From Nitrospirota bacterium (GTDB lineage Bacteria; Nitrospirota; Nitrospiria; SBBL01; JAADHI01), in the NCBI GenBank assembly GCA_029261155.1, contig JAJDBW010000001.1:1-64000 (forward strand): 64,000 bases of DNA. The letters are read 5' to 3'. How positions within the stretch are numbered: the first letter of the stretch is position 1; each line of letters opens with the position of its first letter. Positions 27,745 through 36,549 of this stretch are shown in pieces. Made by a program: the position numbers and the translations under genes. Below the pieces are notes generated by a model, which did not search any database, was not told the DNA's origin, and saw nothing but the letters and a program-made list of their open reading frames with translations.

Positions 27745-29379
27745 TCATTGTTTTGATCCCGATAGGGCGGTCTCCAAGGCGGCCATGGCCTCCCCTTCCT
27801 CCGCGATACGTTTTGTGGATAAGTCCTCAATTAAGGTGTGGAAGGCCGCTCGCCAATGTTTTGGAATGGGCAGCCTGCCGGCAATCTGCGCTGAAAGATA
27901 GAGGCCCATCTCTTGATTAGACATCTTGGTCAGCGCACCGGTGGTTACCATGAGCCGTTTTCCATACGTGAGGCCTGGGCTGGGGTTGTCAACAATTTCG
28001 AGGTCATCGATCAAATCGAGGTGACCCAGGGCAACGCTGAAGGCGTTCACAAACATATCCATAAGATCGAGATCGATGTTTTTGATTTCATAATTCCGGT
28101 ACTTGTCATAACGAGACCGGGAGTTGGGGTCTCGCCCTTCCTGCCAGGGCAGTTTTAAAACCTTGGACATCGCATAGAGCTCCGGTTCTCCTTCCGCCAC
28201 TTGACTAAAAGATTGTAAATGCGGCGCGCCGATTGATTGCTCTTTTCTAAAAACGGCACGTTGTCGAAGACGGCTGGCCATGCTGCGGGCCTGGGAAATC
28301 CGGAAATCGGTCCAGCCGAGAAGCTGTTCCAAGCGACCTTGATGTTCGCCACCGCCATTCAGGGGCTTTAGCGCCTCTCCTTTCCCTTGGCCCAATAAGG
28401 CCGCCTTTTTGTAGCTGTCGGCATTCATGAGGGCGACTTTTCCGCGAACGGCCATGCCCGCCCAACTTCTCAGATACACAATGTCTGCCGTCGCGGTGAT
28501 GACGCTGCCGTGTGAGGCCTCGTGAATTAAGGTGCCCAGACGGTGATGCTCTGGCGTTTTGGCATAGGCAAGCGTCAACATCAATTTCGATCCCGAGCCC
28601 TTCCCTCGTCCCACATTGTGCGCCAGGCTTCCCGAAGCCTCGGCCTTGCCATTGTCATCGGTGAGGATATTGTCGTGAAGGGTATAGTTAAGCAGTTGGA
28701 CCGCAATGGCGATCATGTTTAAGCGGGCGTGGAGGAGATCGTACTTATTATCGCCAAAAACCGAACGAAGGGTTTCTTCGTCGTTCGCCAGTTTGATCAG
28801 GAGATTATGCGCGGCGTCAAAATCTGACTTAGCTGTCTCCCGAATGAGTAGCTTTTCTTTTTCTTTGAGGACGACCGGCCCCCGCGCAACCGCCGAAGTC
28901 TTGTCGCCTTCGGCGACCATAGGCTCCAATTTGAGCAAAAAACTGAAGGCTGTCTCCCATTCTTCTTCTGCTGCCTTAGTTTTCATGAGCTCGAAGACCA
29001 CGGCGCGTTTGTCTTCTTTTCCCCATTCCTGCCGGGACTTACGGTATTCAAGTAAATCGATGTAGGCGAGGACGGTTTTCTCGTAACCGCTTTCATCCTG
29101 CGGTTTTTCCACCGGCAACATCGCGCGCTGAAGGGGCTTTGGACTCTCCGGGCCTTGATTGACCTTTCGCGTTCGCCCTGCGGTCTTCAAAATCGAGACG
29201 CTTTGATCGGCCAGGTTTTGAACTTTTCGCTGCCACGCCGACTCAGTACGCAGGTCTTCAATTGCCAAAATGCCCTCTGGCGATTTTAGGGCCTGTCCTT
29301 GGGTCGGGGTCTTCGATGTGGTATGGGTCGCATTCGGGCTATGATGGGTTTTAGAGGCCTGAAAGGTCTTTGTGTTCAT
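27745..29379 (-). CDS. Putative exported effector: QRK-motif N-terminus plus aspzincin (M35-like) metalloprotease core
   Basis: 544 aa, no signal peptide. The first ~35 residues are Thr/Ser/His-rich and disordered. Residues 38-62 (IEDLRTESAWQRKVQNLADQ, then SVS) share 12 positions with residues 50-74 of the protein at 46394-47299, and recall the DNRPEA-QRKLQ-A motif of proteins linked to extracellular contractile injection systems (eCIS). The core has HEASH at 286-290 (HExxH zincin), then TADIVY and later ALMNADSY, matching HExxH...GTxDxxY...NADSY of the aspzincin family. A helical C-terminal region of ~180 residues follows. No eCIS apparatus genes are in the window. Effector role is inference; the metalloprotease assignment is fairly strong. 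Confidence 0.7.
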   Translation of the reverse strand: MNTKTFQASKTHHSPNATHTTSKTPTQGQALKSPEGILAIEDLRTESAWQRKVQNLADQSVSILKTAGRTRKVNQGPESPKPLQRAMLPVEKPQDESGYEKTVLAYIDLLEYRKSRQEWGKEDKRAVVFELMKTKAAEEEWETAFSFLLKLEPMVAEGDKTSAVARGPVVLKEKEKLLIRETAKSDFDAAHNLLIKLANDEETLRSVFGDNKYDLLHARLNMIAIAVQLLNYTLHDNILTDDNGKAEASGSLAHNVGRGKGSGSKLMLTLAYAKTPEHHRLGTLIHEASHGSVITATADIVYLRSWAGMAVRGKVALMNADSYKKAALLGQGKGEALKPLNGGGEHQGRLEQLLGWTDFRISQARSMASRLRQRAVFRKEQSIGAPHLQSFSQVAEGEPELYAMSKVLKLPWQEGRDPNSRSRYDKYRNYEIKNIDLDLMDMFVNAFSVALGHLDLIDDLEIVDNPSPGLTYGKRLMVTTGALTKMSNQEMGLYLSAQIAGRLPIPKHWRAAFHTLIEDLSTKRIAEEGEAMAALETALSGSKQ

Positions 29380-29550
29380 CTTTTCTTTATGAGCGGGGAT
29401 TATGCATAGTGGATGATATCGCTTAGAATCCTCGGCGTGTGGATTTTACTTAAAACCACGCACCACAGCATCCCAAATCGCGTTCCCTTCAAACAATAAA
29501 GACTAGCATTTCGAATCGAGTGGATCGATGCATCTCCCTCTCTAACGCAT

Positions 29551-31407
29551 CTATCGCGTTGCCGCTTCCATGATGTCCATCATTCTTTTTACATAATCGT
29601 TTTTCGAAACCAATTCATCGTCGATCAATTGGGCGCTTTCAAACAGGCCGAGTATGCATTTGGAGATCATGGGGTCTTTGTCGTTGGCGATGTAGCGCTT
29701 CGATAAATTTCGGATGAGGGGATGGTCGGCATTCACTTCCAAAATCCGTTTCGATTGCGGCGCATCCTGTCCCATCATTTTCATCAGGTGTTCGGTATGT
29801 TTGTCCGCGCCACCTGCGCTAGCCACGAGGGTCACTGCAGAATCCACGAGGCGCTTAGAAACCCGAACATCCTCCGTTTTATCCTTGAGCGTTTCTTTGA
29901 ATAGATCGATCAAGGCCGTCGAGAGTTTGTTCTCCTGTTTGTCGCCCTCTTTTTCTTCTTCTTTTAAATCGAGATCGCCTTTGTCGATGGCTTTGATCGG
30001 TTTTTTATCAAACTCCGGAATAGAGGGAATGATAAAAGCATCCACAGGGTCGATGAGATACAGGACCTCTGTCTCATGTTTTTTGAAGTACTCCATATTC
30101 GGGTTGCTTTCGACATGCGCGCGGCTTTCCCCAGACAAATAATAGATTTCTTTTTGATCGTCTTTCATGCGGGAGACATAGTCTTTGAAAGAAGACAGCA
30201 GACCCTCTTTTTGTTGCGAGGTTTCAAAACGGAGCAGATTCACGATTTTGTCTTTATTAGCAAAATCACTATTCACACCGTATTTAAAGAGCTTGCCAAA
30301 GATCGTATAGAATTCGGAATATTGTTCGGCTTTTTTTGTGGCCATTTTTTCGAGCCATTGGAGGATCTTGTTGGTCAGCGTGGTTTTAATTTTTTGCATC
30401 ACGGGTGAAGACTGCACCATCTCCCGTGAAACATTCAGCGGCAGGTCGGCGGTATCGACCACGCCCCGGACAAACTGAAGATACTCGGGTAAGAGATCTT
30501 TGCAATCTTCCATGATCATAATGCGGTTCGAATACAGCTGAACGGTTTTGTGATCCTGCGTTCGCATCAGTTCAAAGGGCGCGCGTTTCGGAATAAAAAG
30601 TAGGGCCTTGAAGGTCGCCCCAACCCCTTCAAGCGAGAGATGCAGATGGTCCAGGGGGTCTTCCCAATCGTTGGCGACAAATTTGTAAAATTCCTTGAGT
30701 TCTTCGTCCTTTAATGCCTTTGTTTTTTTGATCCAGAGCGGTTCGATCGTATTGACTTTTTCCTTCCCGACATAAATAGGGAAGTCGGCGAAGTTGGAAT
30801 ACTTTTTAATCGTGTCCTTAATTTTAAAGTCGGATGCAAAGGCTTTAAATTCGTCTTTTAATTTAAACGATATTTTAGTGCCTCTTTCTTTCCGCTCGAT
30901 CTCCTCGACTGTGTATTGTCCCGATAAAGAAGAGGTCCAGCGTAGTCCGACCGACTCTTTTGCGGCGTGGCGCGTTTCGACCACAATTTCATCCGTGACC
31001 ATGAAGGCGGAATAAAATCCGACGCCGAATTGCCCAATCAAATCGCCAAACTTCCCTTTTTCTTCTTTAAGTTCTTGTAAAAATTTTAAGGTGCCCGAAG
31101 AGGCGATCTTGCCAAGGTTGTTGATCAAATCGTCACGCGACATGCCGACACCGTCATCCTCGATGGAAAACCGTTGCGCCTTTTCATCCACTTCGATTTG
31201 AATGCGAAGTTCTTTATTCCGATCAATGATGCTCTCATCGGTGATTTGCAAGTAACGGACTTTGTTGGACGCGTCCGAGGCATTTGAAATGAGTTCTCTT
31301 AAAAAGATTTCGGGATGCGTGTAGAGGGAATGGACGATGAGATTTAAAAGTTGGTTCATCTCCGCTTTGTATTCGAATGTTTCTTTGTTACTACTGACTT
31401 TACTCAT
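29551..31407 (-). CDS. htpG: Molecular chaperone HtpG (Hsp90)
   Basis: 618 aa, full length. N-terminal GHKL ATPase: FLRELISNASDA, DDGVGM and GQFGVGFYSAFMV; middle domain with NVSREMVQ; C-terminal dimerisation domain. ATP-dependent folding of client proteins in the cytoplasm. AAGGAGTC precedes the ATG. It begins 50 bp after the CDGSH gene on the same strand, so the two are likely one transcript. Confidence 0.96.
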   Translation of the reverse strand: MSKVSSNKETFEYKAEMNQLLNLIVHSLYTHPEIFLRELISNASDASNKVRYLQITDESIIDRNKELRIQIEVDEKAQRFSIEDDGVGMSRDDLINNLGKIASSGTLKFLQELKEEKGKFGDLIGQFGVGFYSAFMVTDEIVVETRHAAKESVGLRWTSSLSGQYTVEEIERKERGTKISFKLKDEFKAFASDFKIKDTIKKYSNFADFPIYVGKEKVNTIEPLWIKKTKALKDEELKEFYKFVANDWEDPLDHLHLSLEGVGATFKALLFIPKRAPFELMRTQDHKTVQLYSNRIMIMEDCKDLLPEYLQFVRGVVDTADLPLNVSREMVQSSPVMQKIKTTLTNKILQWLEKMATKKAEQYSEFYTIFGKLFKYGVNSDFANKDKIVNLLRFETSQQKEGLLSSFKDYVSRMKDDQKEIYYLSGESRAHVESNPNMEYFKKHETEVLYLIDPVDAFIIPSIPEFDKKPIKAIDKGDLDLKEEEKEGDKQENKLSTALIDLFKETLKDKTEDVRVSKRLVDSAVTLVASAGGADKHTEHLMKMMGQDAPQSKRILEVNADHPLIRNLSKRYIANDKDPMISKCILGLFESAQLIDDELVSKNDYVKRMMDIMEAATR

Positions 31408-31457
31408 GCGTATGACTCCTTATTACCGTTAATATTTTTTTCTACAATGTCGATTCT

Positions 31458-32099
31458 TTAATCTTCATCTCGAAAACCAACTTCCGCATGCATGCCGTCG
31501 CAGAAGGGTTTGTTCTTTGATGCGCCGCAACGGCACAGGGTAACCCGGTTGCGACGTTCGTAATCATCCCCATTTGCACCTTCGATCGCAATTTTTCCGC
31601 GAATAAAGAGCGGCCCGTCGGCCACCACGCCAATCGCTTTCGGAAGCAGGTCTTCCACCGGGGTATCGTCCGGCGGCGTCTGATACTCCAATCGGCCTGC
31701 GGGACAATTACGAACCATTTGAATGACCTCCTGACGTGCCTGAGGATCAGCCGTTTTGTTAATCAGATCCCAGACCTCTATTTTTTCTGTGACACAGAAA
31801 CCTGCGTGTACACACAGCGTTTTGTCGTCCGTCAAAACGATTCCATTCCCCTGGTAGGCCTCGCGTCGATTTGCTGTTGGACTGGGGTCGGCGGTTTCTG
31901 TCCCGTCGAAGCCTTCGGAAGCGTGTGCCCAGTCACAAAAGGGCTTGTTGGCCGAATGGCCGCAGCGGCAGAGTTGATAGGATACGCCATGATCGATGTT
32001 CGGTCCCTGTTCCCATTCGATAGGGTGCCCTGCATCGTTCAGTACCATGCGCATTTTCCTTAGATCGGCTCCTTTTACCTCATAGGGCCCGTCTTTCAA
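31458..32099 (-). CDS. CDGSH iron-sulfur protein with two CDGSH motifs and a Fer4_19 domain
   Basis: 213 aa from a TTG at 32099. Two CDGSH-type [2Fe-2S] motifs bracket the protein: C44-x-C46...C55-D-W-A-H59 and C189-x-C191...C200-D-G-M-H204. Between them is a divergent 4Fe-4S mono-cluster domain (CVHAGFC ... NCPAGRLEY). The frame stays open upstream for ~16 codons reading NNDKPIRIKV, which resembles the usual start of the family (x-KP-x-KIKVLKDGPY), yet contains no ATG, GTG or TTG. So the true start may be non-standard. Precedes htpG. Confidence 0.87.
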   Translation of the reverse strand: MKDGPYEVKGADLRKMRMVLNDAGHPIEWEQGPNIDHGVSYQLCRCGHSANKPFCDWAHASEGFDGTETADPSPTANRREAYQGNGIVLTDDKTLCVHAGFCVTEKIEVWDLINKTADPQARQEVIQMVRNCPAGRLEYQTPPDDTPVEDLLPKAIGVVADGPLFIRGKIAIEGANGDDYERRNRVTLCRCGASKNKPFCDGMHAEVGFRDED

Positions 32100-32371
32100 A
32101 ACCTTGATCCGAATGGGTTTATCGTTGTTGATGAGGGACGCCTTTCACTCGGAAATAGATTGGAACGGATCTATCTTATTTCAATACAACAACATTAAAA
32201 TGAAACGAAAGATGGTGCTGTTTTACAAGCGGTTTTCAATATTCGGTCACAGGGCCGAGTGTATCTCTTCAAAAGCAGAAGATCAAGAAGAGATGATGCA
32301 GGCGAGACGAAGTTCCCATATTGATCTGTTTTGGAAAACGGTCATCAGGGCCAGTGTGTCTTAAGCCACGA

Positions 32372-32821
32372 TTAAAACATGCCGTTCGTATTGGCCGCCT
32401 TTTCGGGAATGTCTTGGATGACGTCCCAGTGTTCCACGATCTTTCCTTTTTCCAAGCGGAAGATATCGACAATGGCTCGACCTCGAGCGCCAGGCGTCCA
32501 AACGGAGTGGACATGGAGGATGACATGGTCGCCCTCGGCAAAAACCTGCTTGATCTCGCTGTGGGCATTGGGATAATTAATCCGCAGGAAGGTGATAAAA
32601 TCCTTTAATCCTGCGGGCCCGTCGGCCGCCATGGGATTGTGTTGGGTGTAGCGATCTCCCATGTATTGCGATGCCGCCTCAAAATCCTTTAAGTTGATTG
32701 CCTGTTCGTAAAAGGCGAGCACCTTCTTTTTATTATTTTCCTCTTGCGTGCCCGCCAAAGCCGCCTCGTGCACGAAGAAGAAAGCGGCAAGTATTCCTAA
32801 ACCGTGCATCCATTTCTTCAT
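32372..32821 (-). CDS. Exported SnoaL-like / NTF2-fold protein
   Basis: 149 aa with a signal peptide ending EAALA-G. The mature part follows the SnoaL pattern: VLAFYEQAINLKDFEAASQYMG, DRYTQHNP, GPAGLKDFITFL, and VDIFRLEKGKIVEHWDVIQ. Such cone-shaped folds serve as small hydrolases, isomerases or binding proteins; the role is not predictable. GGAAGGAC lies before the ATG. Confidence 0.82.
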   Translation of the reverse strand: MKKWMHGLGILAAFFFVHEAALAGTQEENNKKKVLAFYEQAINLKDFEAASQYMGDRYTQHNPMAADGPAGLKDFITFLRINYPNAHSEIKQVFAEGDHVILHVHSVWTPGARGRAIVDIFRLEKGKIVEHWDVIQDIPEKAANTNGMF

Positions 32822-32941
32822 ATTGTCCTTCCTTTTGAATCATGCCCTGCGTTGAGATTTTATTGTCGGATCTGTGTCTTTTAGAAAGAAAGAGAGACAT
32901 CAATAAACCATGAAACGTAAAAAATCATGTGGACCGAAGGC

Positions 32942-33577
32942 CTAAAAACGGGCATCGGCCATCCGCAGCAGACTCATTTCTTTGTGATGACGTTCGTCGA
33001 ACCCGATCTTCCGGAAGAGGTCAGACAGGGTGTTGAATCGGCCATAGTCTTTGCTGAAATCGCCGTCGTAGGCCTTTTCTTCGAGCGCTTTGTTTTCTGC
33101 GGCATAGTGCATATATTCGTGTTCGGCATGGTCCTCAAAGTGGGCATTGAGGCGGTAACTATAGGCCGGGCGGATGACATACAAGATCCAACTGATGTGA
33201 TAATAAAAAAAAGCGAGGATTTGCGGAATGATACGATGTCGAATAAAGCCTTCCCGAATACCTTCTTTGTAGACCAGTTCTTCCAAGATCAGGAGATGCC
33301 ATTGTTCGTTGTCTTGTTGCTCGCGCGACTCGCGCACAAATTCGAAGATACGACGCGCAAAGTTCGGCGTTTTATAGGTGTGCGTAATGGCCACATAGGC
33401 CACATTCTCCCAGGCTTGATAGGGCACCCGCGCAATGACTTCCAAAACTTTAAATTTTGAAAGTGAGCGCGGTTTTCCGTAAATCAAATCCATAAGCCAA
33501 AATAGGATTCGAGACAAGGGTCCGTAAGGCAACTTTTCACTTTTCAGCGTTTTATTCTGTTCTTCAAGCAGATCCAC
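32942..33577 (-). CDS. Alternative oxidase (AOX/PTOX) family diiron protein
   Basis: 211 aa, GTG start. All six diiron ligands of the alternative oxidase family can be placed: E46 in LEVIARVP, E91 and H94 in NEQWH, E148 in HFEDHAEHEY, and E195 and H198 in DERHH. A hydrophobic stretch at ~115-138 fits the membrane-contacting helix region. The family oxidises quinol and reduces O2 to water without proton pumping. It is shorter than plant AOX and diverged in the second motif (NERMH to NEQWH), so another diiron oxidase activity is possible. Stands alone. Confidence 0.8.
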   Translation of the reverse strand: MDLLEEQNKTLKSEKLPYGPLSRILFWLMDLIYGKPRSLSKFKVLEVIARVPYQAWENVAYVAITHTYKTPNFARRIFEFVRESREQQDNEQWHLLILEELVYKEGIREGFIRHRIIPQILAFFYYHISWILYVIRPAYSYRLNAHFEDHAEHEYMHYAAENKALEEKAYDGDFSKDYGRFNTLSDLFRKIGFDERHHKEMSLLRMADARF

Positions 33578-33780
33578 GATTTAGCCTTGGTTGTTTGGAA
33601 ACACCTAGAAATTTTAAAAGGGTTTCCTTATTAATTAACAATGATTTCATCATTTTCAAGCTGCGGTAGCAAAAGGAGAGCGGAACGTGGGACCGTGTAT
33701 GGTCGCCCAGCATCTCCTTCGGGCTTGTATCAAAGTGCTCGGGGGGCGATGTGAAAAGGCATTGGAGGCGGTTTTAGAAC

Positions 33781-34692
33781 TTACAGCGCGACGCGGCGGC
33801 GTGTTTCGGCTCGTGTTTTTTCTGTGGCCCCTTGAACTTTCCTGGCCTTTTGGTCGGCGCGGTTGAGCCATTTTCTTATGCGATTGGCATCGCCATACTT
33901 GCTGAGCTTTCCCCAGGAATTTAATAGGACCAAGGTGAGCGGATGTCCGGCGATTTCCGTTCGCATGATCAGGCAATGTCCCGAGTCGGCGATATAGCCG
34001 GTTTTGCTCAAGCTGATGTCCCATTTTTTATTGAGGACCAAGCGATTGGTGTTCATGAATTCCACCCTCCACCCTTTGCGCAGATCGGTCACATGCCCTT
34101 TTTTGAGGGTAGAGATTTTTCGAATGGTGGGGTATCGATGCGCCGCCTCGACCAGGGCTGCCAAGTCGGCAGCCGTGGAGACATTCCCGCTCCGTAAGCC
34201 GGACACGCCTTTAAAGACCGTGTTTTTCATACCCAGGGCCTGAGCTTTTTTGTTCATTGCGGCGACGATGGCTTTGTGTCCGCCGGGAAAGGTTCGCCCC
34301 AGTGCGGCCGCCCCACGATTGTCCGAACCGGCCACGGTGATTTTCAATAGATCGCTGCGCGTCAGTTTGGTTCCGTAACTCAGCCGCGATTTGGATCCGC
34401 GCAGGCGGTCACGATCTTTCCTGGAAATTTGAATGACCTCGTCTTTCGGGAGTTTGGCGTCGAGTATGACCATGGCCGTCATTAACTTCGTAAGGGAGGC
34501 GATGGGTTGTGGTTCATGGGCCTTTCGCTCGAATAAAACATCGCCTTTTTCGACATCCAAAACGAGCGCGCTTCCCGAACGTAGAAAAAGCTTGTCGGGA
34601 TTCAAATGTGGAAGAAGCGAATACTCGGAGTTTGGACGGGAAGACGCCTCCTCTTTTTCCTGAGGGGAGTGGCCCGCGCTAATACGGCCCAA
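33781..34692 (-). CDS. D-alanyl-D-alanine carboxypeptidase / endopeptidase (PBP5/7-type serine hydrolase)
   Basis: 303 aa from TTG at 34692. Active-site motifs in order: S66-LTK69 (PIASLTKLMTA), SDN (GSDNRGAAALG) and KTG (SKTGYI). Modifies peptidoglycan in the periplasm. The TTG start removes the signal peptide: the frame continues upstream as KKIRYKIYLGAFLLALLPLL, a perfect signal sequence, back to ATT at 34759-34761 or CTG at 34756-34758, with no ATG/GTG/TTG before the next in-frame stop. GGAG lies 9 bp before the ATT. A non-canonical start is likely. The C-terminus is very basic. Confidence 0.86.
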   Translation of the reverse strand: MGRISAGHSPQEKEEASSRPNSEYSLLPHLNPDKLFLRSGSALVLDVEKGDVLFERKAHEPQPIASLTKLMTAMVILDAKLPKDEVIQISRKDRDRLRGSKSRLSYGTKLTRSDLLKITVAGSDNRGAAALGRTFPGGHKAIVAAMNKKAQALGMKNTVFKGVSGLRSGNVSTAADLAALVEAAHRYPTIRKISTLKKGHVTDLRKGWRVEFMNTNRLVLNKKWDISLSKTGYIADSGHCLIMRTEIAGHPLTLVLLNSWGKLSKYGDANRIRKWLNRADQKARKVQGATEKTRAETRRRVAL

Positions 34693-34761
34693 TGCCAGAA
34701 GCGGGAGAAGCGCCAGGAGAAAAGCACCCAGATAGATTTTATATCGAATTTTTTTCAGAAT

Positions 34762-35128
34762 CGTCGAATACTCCGAACAAAATGAATCAGATTGAAAGGA
34801 ATTGACCCAAGGGTAACGAACTTTTTAGGCATCGTCAAGATTTAAATCCTTGGTAAATATGCGGAAAACCCCATATAGGGGGTGATCGATCCACTGCATT
34901 TTGAATTTAGCGATATCGGAAAGGAGGAGGGGTTTCTTGTCAACCTCCTTTCCGATCAGGACACGGAGTTCAACTAAAATCGGCGTCTCTCCGGACCGGC
35001 AAGCGGATATTGAGAGAGGCTTTTATGTCAGCGCAAATACCCTAATCACCCTTAGGTTTCTGAAGCTTATGATGGTGTTTGCGTAAGAGTTCATATTTTA
35101 GGTGTAATCGTAGCCTTTTGGGTTCGTA
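34762..35128. other. Non-coding stretch between divergent genes
   Basis: About 370 bp holding the promoter regions of the divergent carboxypeptidase and SLT-lipoprotein genes and the large hairpin at 34915-34956. No gene is supported. Confidence 0.5.
34915..34956. other. Perfect 13-bp-arm inverted repeat (hairpin)
   Basis: ATCGGAAAGGAGG at 34915-34927 pairs perfectly with CCTCCTTTCCGAT at 34944-34956 around a 16-base loop. No T-run follows on either strand, so it is not a standard terminator. It could be an RNA hairpin, a binding site or a small mobile repeat. Confidence 0.6.
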
Positions 35129-35157
35129 TTTACATTCGATAAACCATCTATTAAGAT
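35129..35157 (+). promoter_or_regulatory. Sigma-70 promoter giving a leaderless mRNA
   Basis: TTTACA (35129-35134), 17-bp spacer, TAAGAT (35152-35157). The ATG at 35165 lies only 7 bp after the -10, with no ribosome binding site, so transcription would begin at or next to the start codon. Confidence 0.55.
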
Positions 35158-35164
35158 AGCCTGT

Positions 35165-35809
35165 ATGCGGGGATGGTCATTAAAGGGAACGAATCGAAGG
35201 ATTTTAAAAATCGGGCTGAGTCTTGTCCTCCTTCTTTCCTTGTTCATCGAAGGGTGCATCACCTATCGACCGCTTTATATCGATAATGTGTGCGCAATCT
35301 TTCGAGATGAAATCGATTGGTACGATGCGGCCTTAGAGTCAAATAAAAAATGGGGAACGCCCATCTGGGTGATGATGGCGATCATTCATCAGGAATCGCG
35401 ATTCATCGAGGATGCCCAGCCGCCGCGCCCTTGGTTTCTATTCATTCCCTTGCCTCGCCCTTCCTCCGCTTATGGCTACGCGCAAGCACAGGATCCCGCC
35501 TGGGAAGACTATATCAGAGCCTCGGGTCGGGGCGGCGCCGACCGAGACGATTTCGAAGATGCCATCGACTTTGTCGGCTGGTACACCCATACAACGCAGC
35601 GGACACTGGGGATTTCCAAGTGGGATGCTTTTCGTCAATATCTCGCCTACCACGAAGGGCGCGGCGGGTATCAACGCGGCACCTGGAAGAACAAAGCCTG
35701 GTTAGTGCACGTTGCAAAAAAGGTGAAACGCAAGTCGGCGATATACAGCGCGCAGCTGAAGCGTTGCAAGGCGGAATTGGATGATGAAGTGAATAGCTGG
35801 TTTTTTTAG
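35165..35809 (+). CDS. Lipoprotein with lytic transglycosylase-like (SLT) domain
   Basis: 214 aa. Signal peptide with Cys31 after IEG (a slightly odd lipobox with Glu at -2). The catalytic region has IIHQESRF (E77), SAYGYAQA and a YLAYHEGRGGYQ segment, matching lysozyme-like SLT proteins that cleave peptidoglycan. A charged C-terminus follows. It faces away from the carboxypeptidase gene across a 400-bp divergent region, so both wall-modifying enzymes may be co-regulated (inference). Confidence 0.82.
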   Translation: MRGWSLKGTNRRILKIGLSLVLLLSLFIEGCITYRPLYIDNVCAIFRDEIDWYDAALESNKKWGTPIWVMMAIIHQESRFIEDAQPPRPWFLFIPLPRPSSAYGYAQAQDPAWEDYIRASGRGGADRDDFEDAIDFVGWYTHTTQRTLGISKWDAFRQYLAYHEGRGGYQRGTWKNKAWLVHVAKKVKRKSAIYSAQLKRCKAELDDEVNSWFF

Positions 35810-35947
35810 CGCAAAGGGGCCGACTCTAGGGCATCTCGTACACATTGCCCCGAACACTTTATTCATATCGATAAGAAGCGCTATGCGTGTTCGGGAGGAC
35901 CCTTCTGAGTGCCTTTGAGATCGAGGTAGGTTTCGGTAAGGCCGGTT

Positions 35948-36274
35948 TTAGTGATCGACCGGGCATCCTCCCGTAACCGGTGCGGCGGGTTCGTCTCCAT
36001 ACACTTCATGTTGCGGTCGGCTGGCTAAAATATGTTCTTTTCCCCAGTCGGTGACCGCTTTAAAGGCCTCCGAGGTGATGAAGGCATCGAAGGTGTCTCT
36101 CGTTTTCCATTCCGATACAATTAAGTAAGAGCGTCCCTGAAAGACGTTTTTATAGAGGTGCGTCACCTTATGTCCCTCTGTCTTGGCCATGACGTCTAAG
36201 ACAAGGGCGAACTTCTTTTCGAAAGGTTGTTCCTTCCCTTCGATCACTTCGTAATTCATGCCAACTGTAATCAT
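35948..36274 (-). CDS. Antibiotic biosynthesis monooxygenase (ABM) domain protein, HmoA-like
   Basis: 108 aa. Ferredoxin-like ABM fold: VGMNYEVIEGKEQPFEKKF, HLYKNVFQGRSYLIVSEW, and AFITSEAFKAVTDW. The C-terminus ends GGCPVDH, a Cys-Pro tail that might ligate haem. ABM proteins include haem-degrading enzymes and stress proteins. AGAGGAAACC precedes the ATG. Confidence 0.82.
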   Translation of the reverse strand: MITVGMNYEVIEGKEQPFEKKFALVLDVMAKTEGHKVTHLYKNVFQGRSYLIVSEWKTRDTFDAFITSEAFKAVTDWGKEHILASRPQHEVYGDEPAAPVTGGCPVDH

Positions 36275-36549
36275 CTGGTTTCCTCTTTAATTAAGGCTTG
36301 GTGATTATACGCAAACCTCGATATCATAAGCATTCGTGCCGCGCTATTCAAGAAAAAACATGCGTATTTGGCAATGCGAGCCTCCTTATTCGGGATGGAC
36401 GTCGCGGTTTTTATCCTTCTATTTAGACCTTAAGCCGGGTTTTTCGTCCTCAATGTCGCTTCCCACCTGCATTCCAGCCGTTTCCGCAAAAATAAATAGG
36501 AGCGAAAGCGGTCTAATCGTAGACAGCCAGAACAAGGAGATTTAGTGAC

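Noticed and set aside
32104-32364. 86-codon plus-strand open frame
   Set aside because: No ribosome binding site or motif; it overlaps the likely upstream extension of the CDGSH gene.
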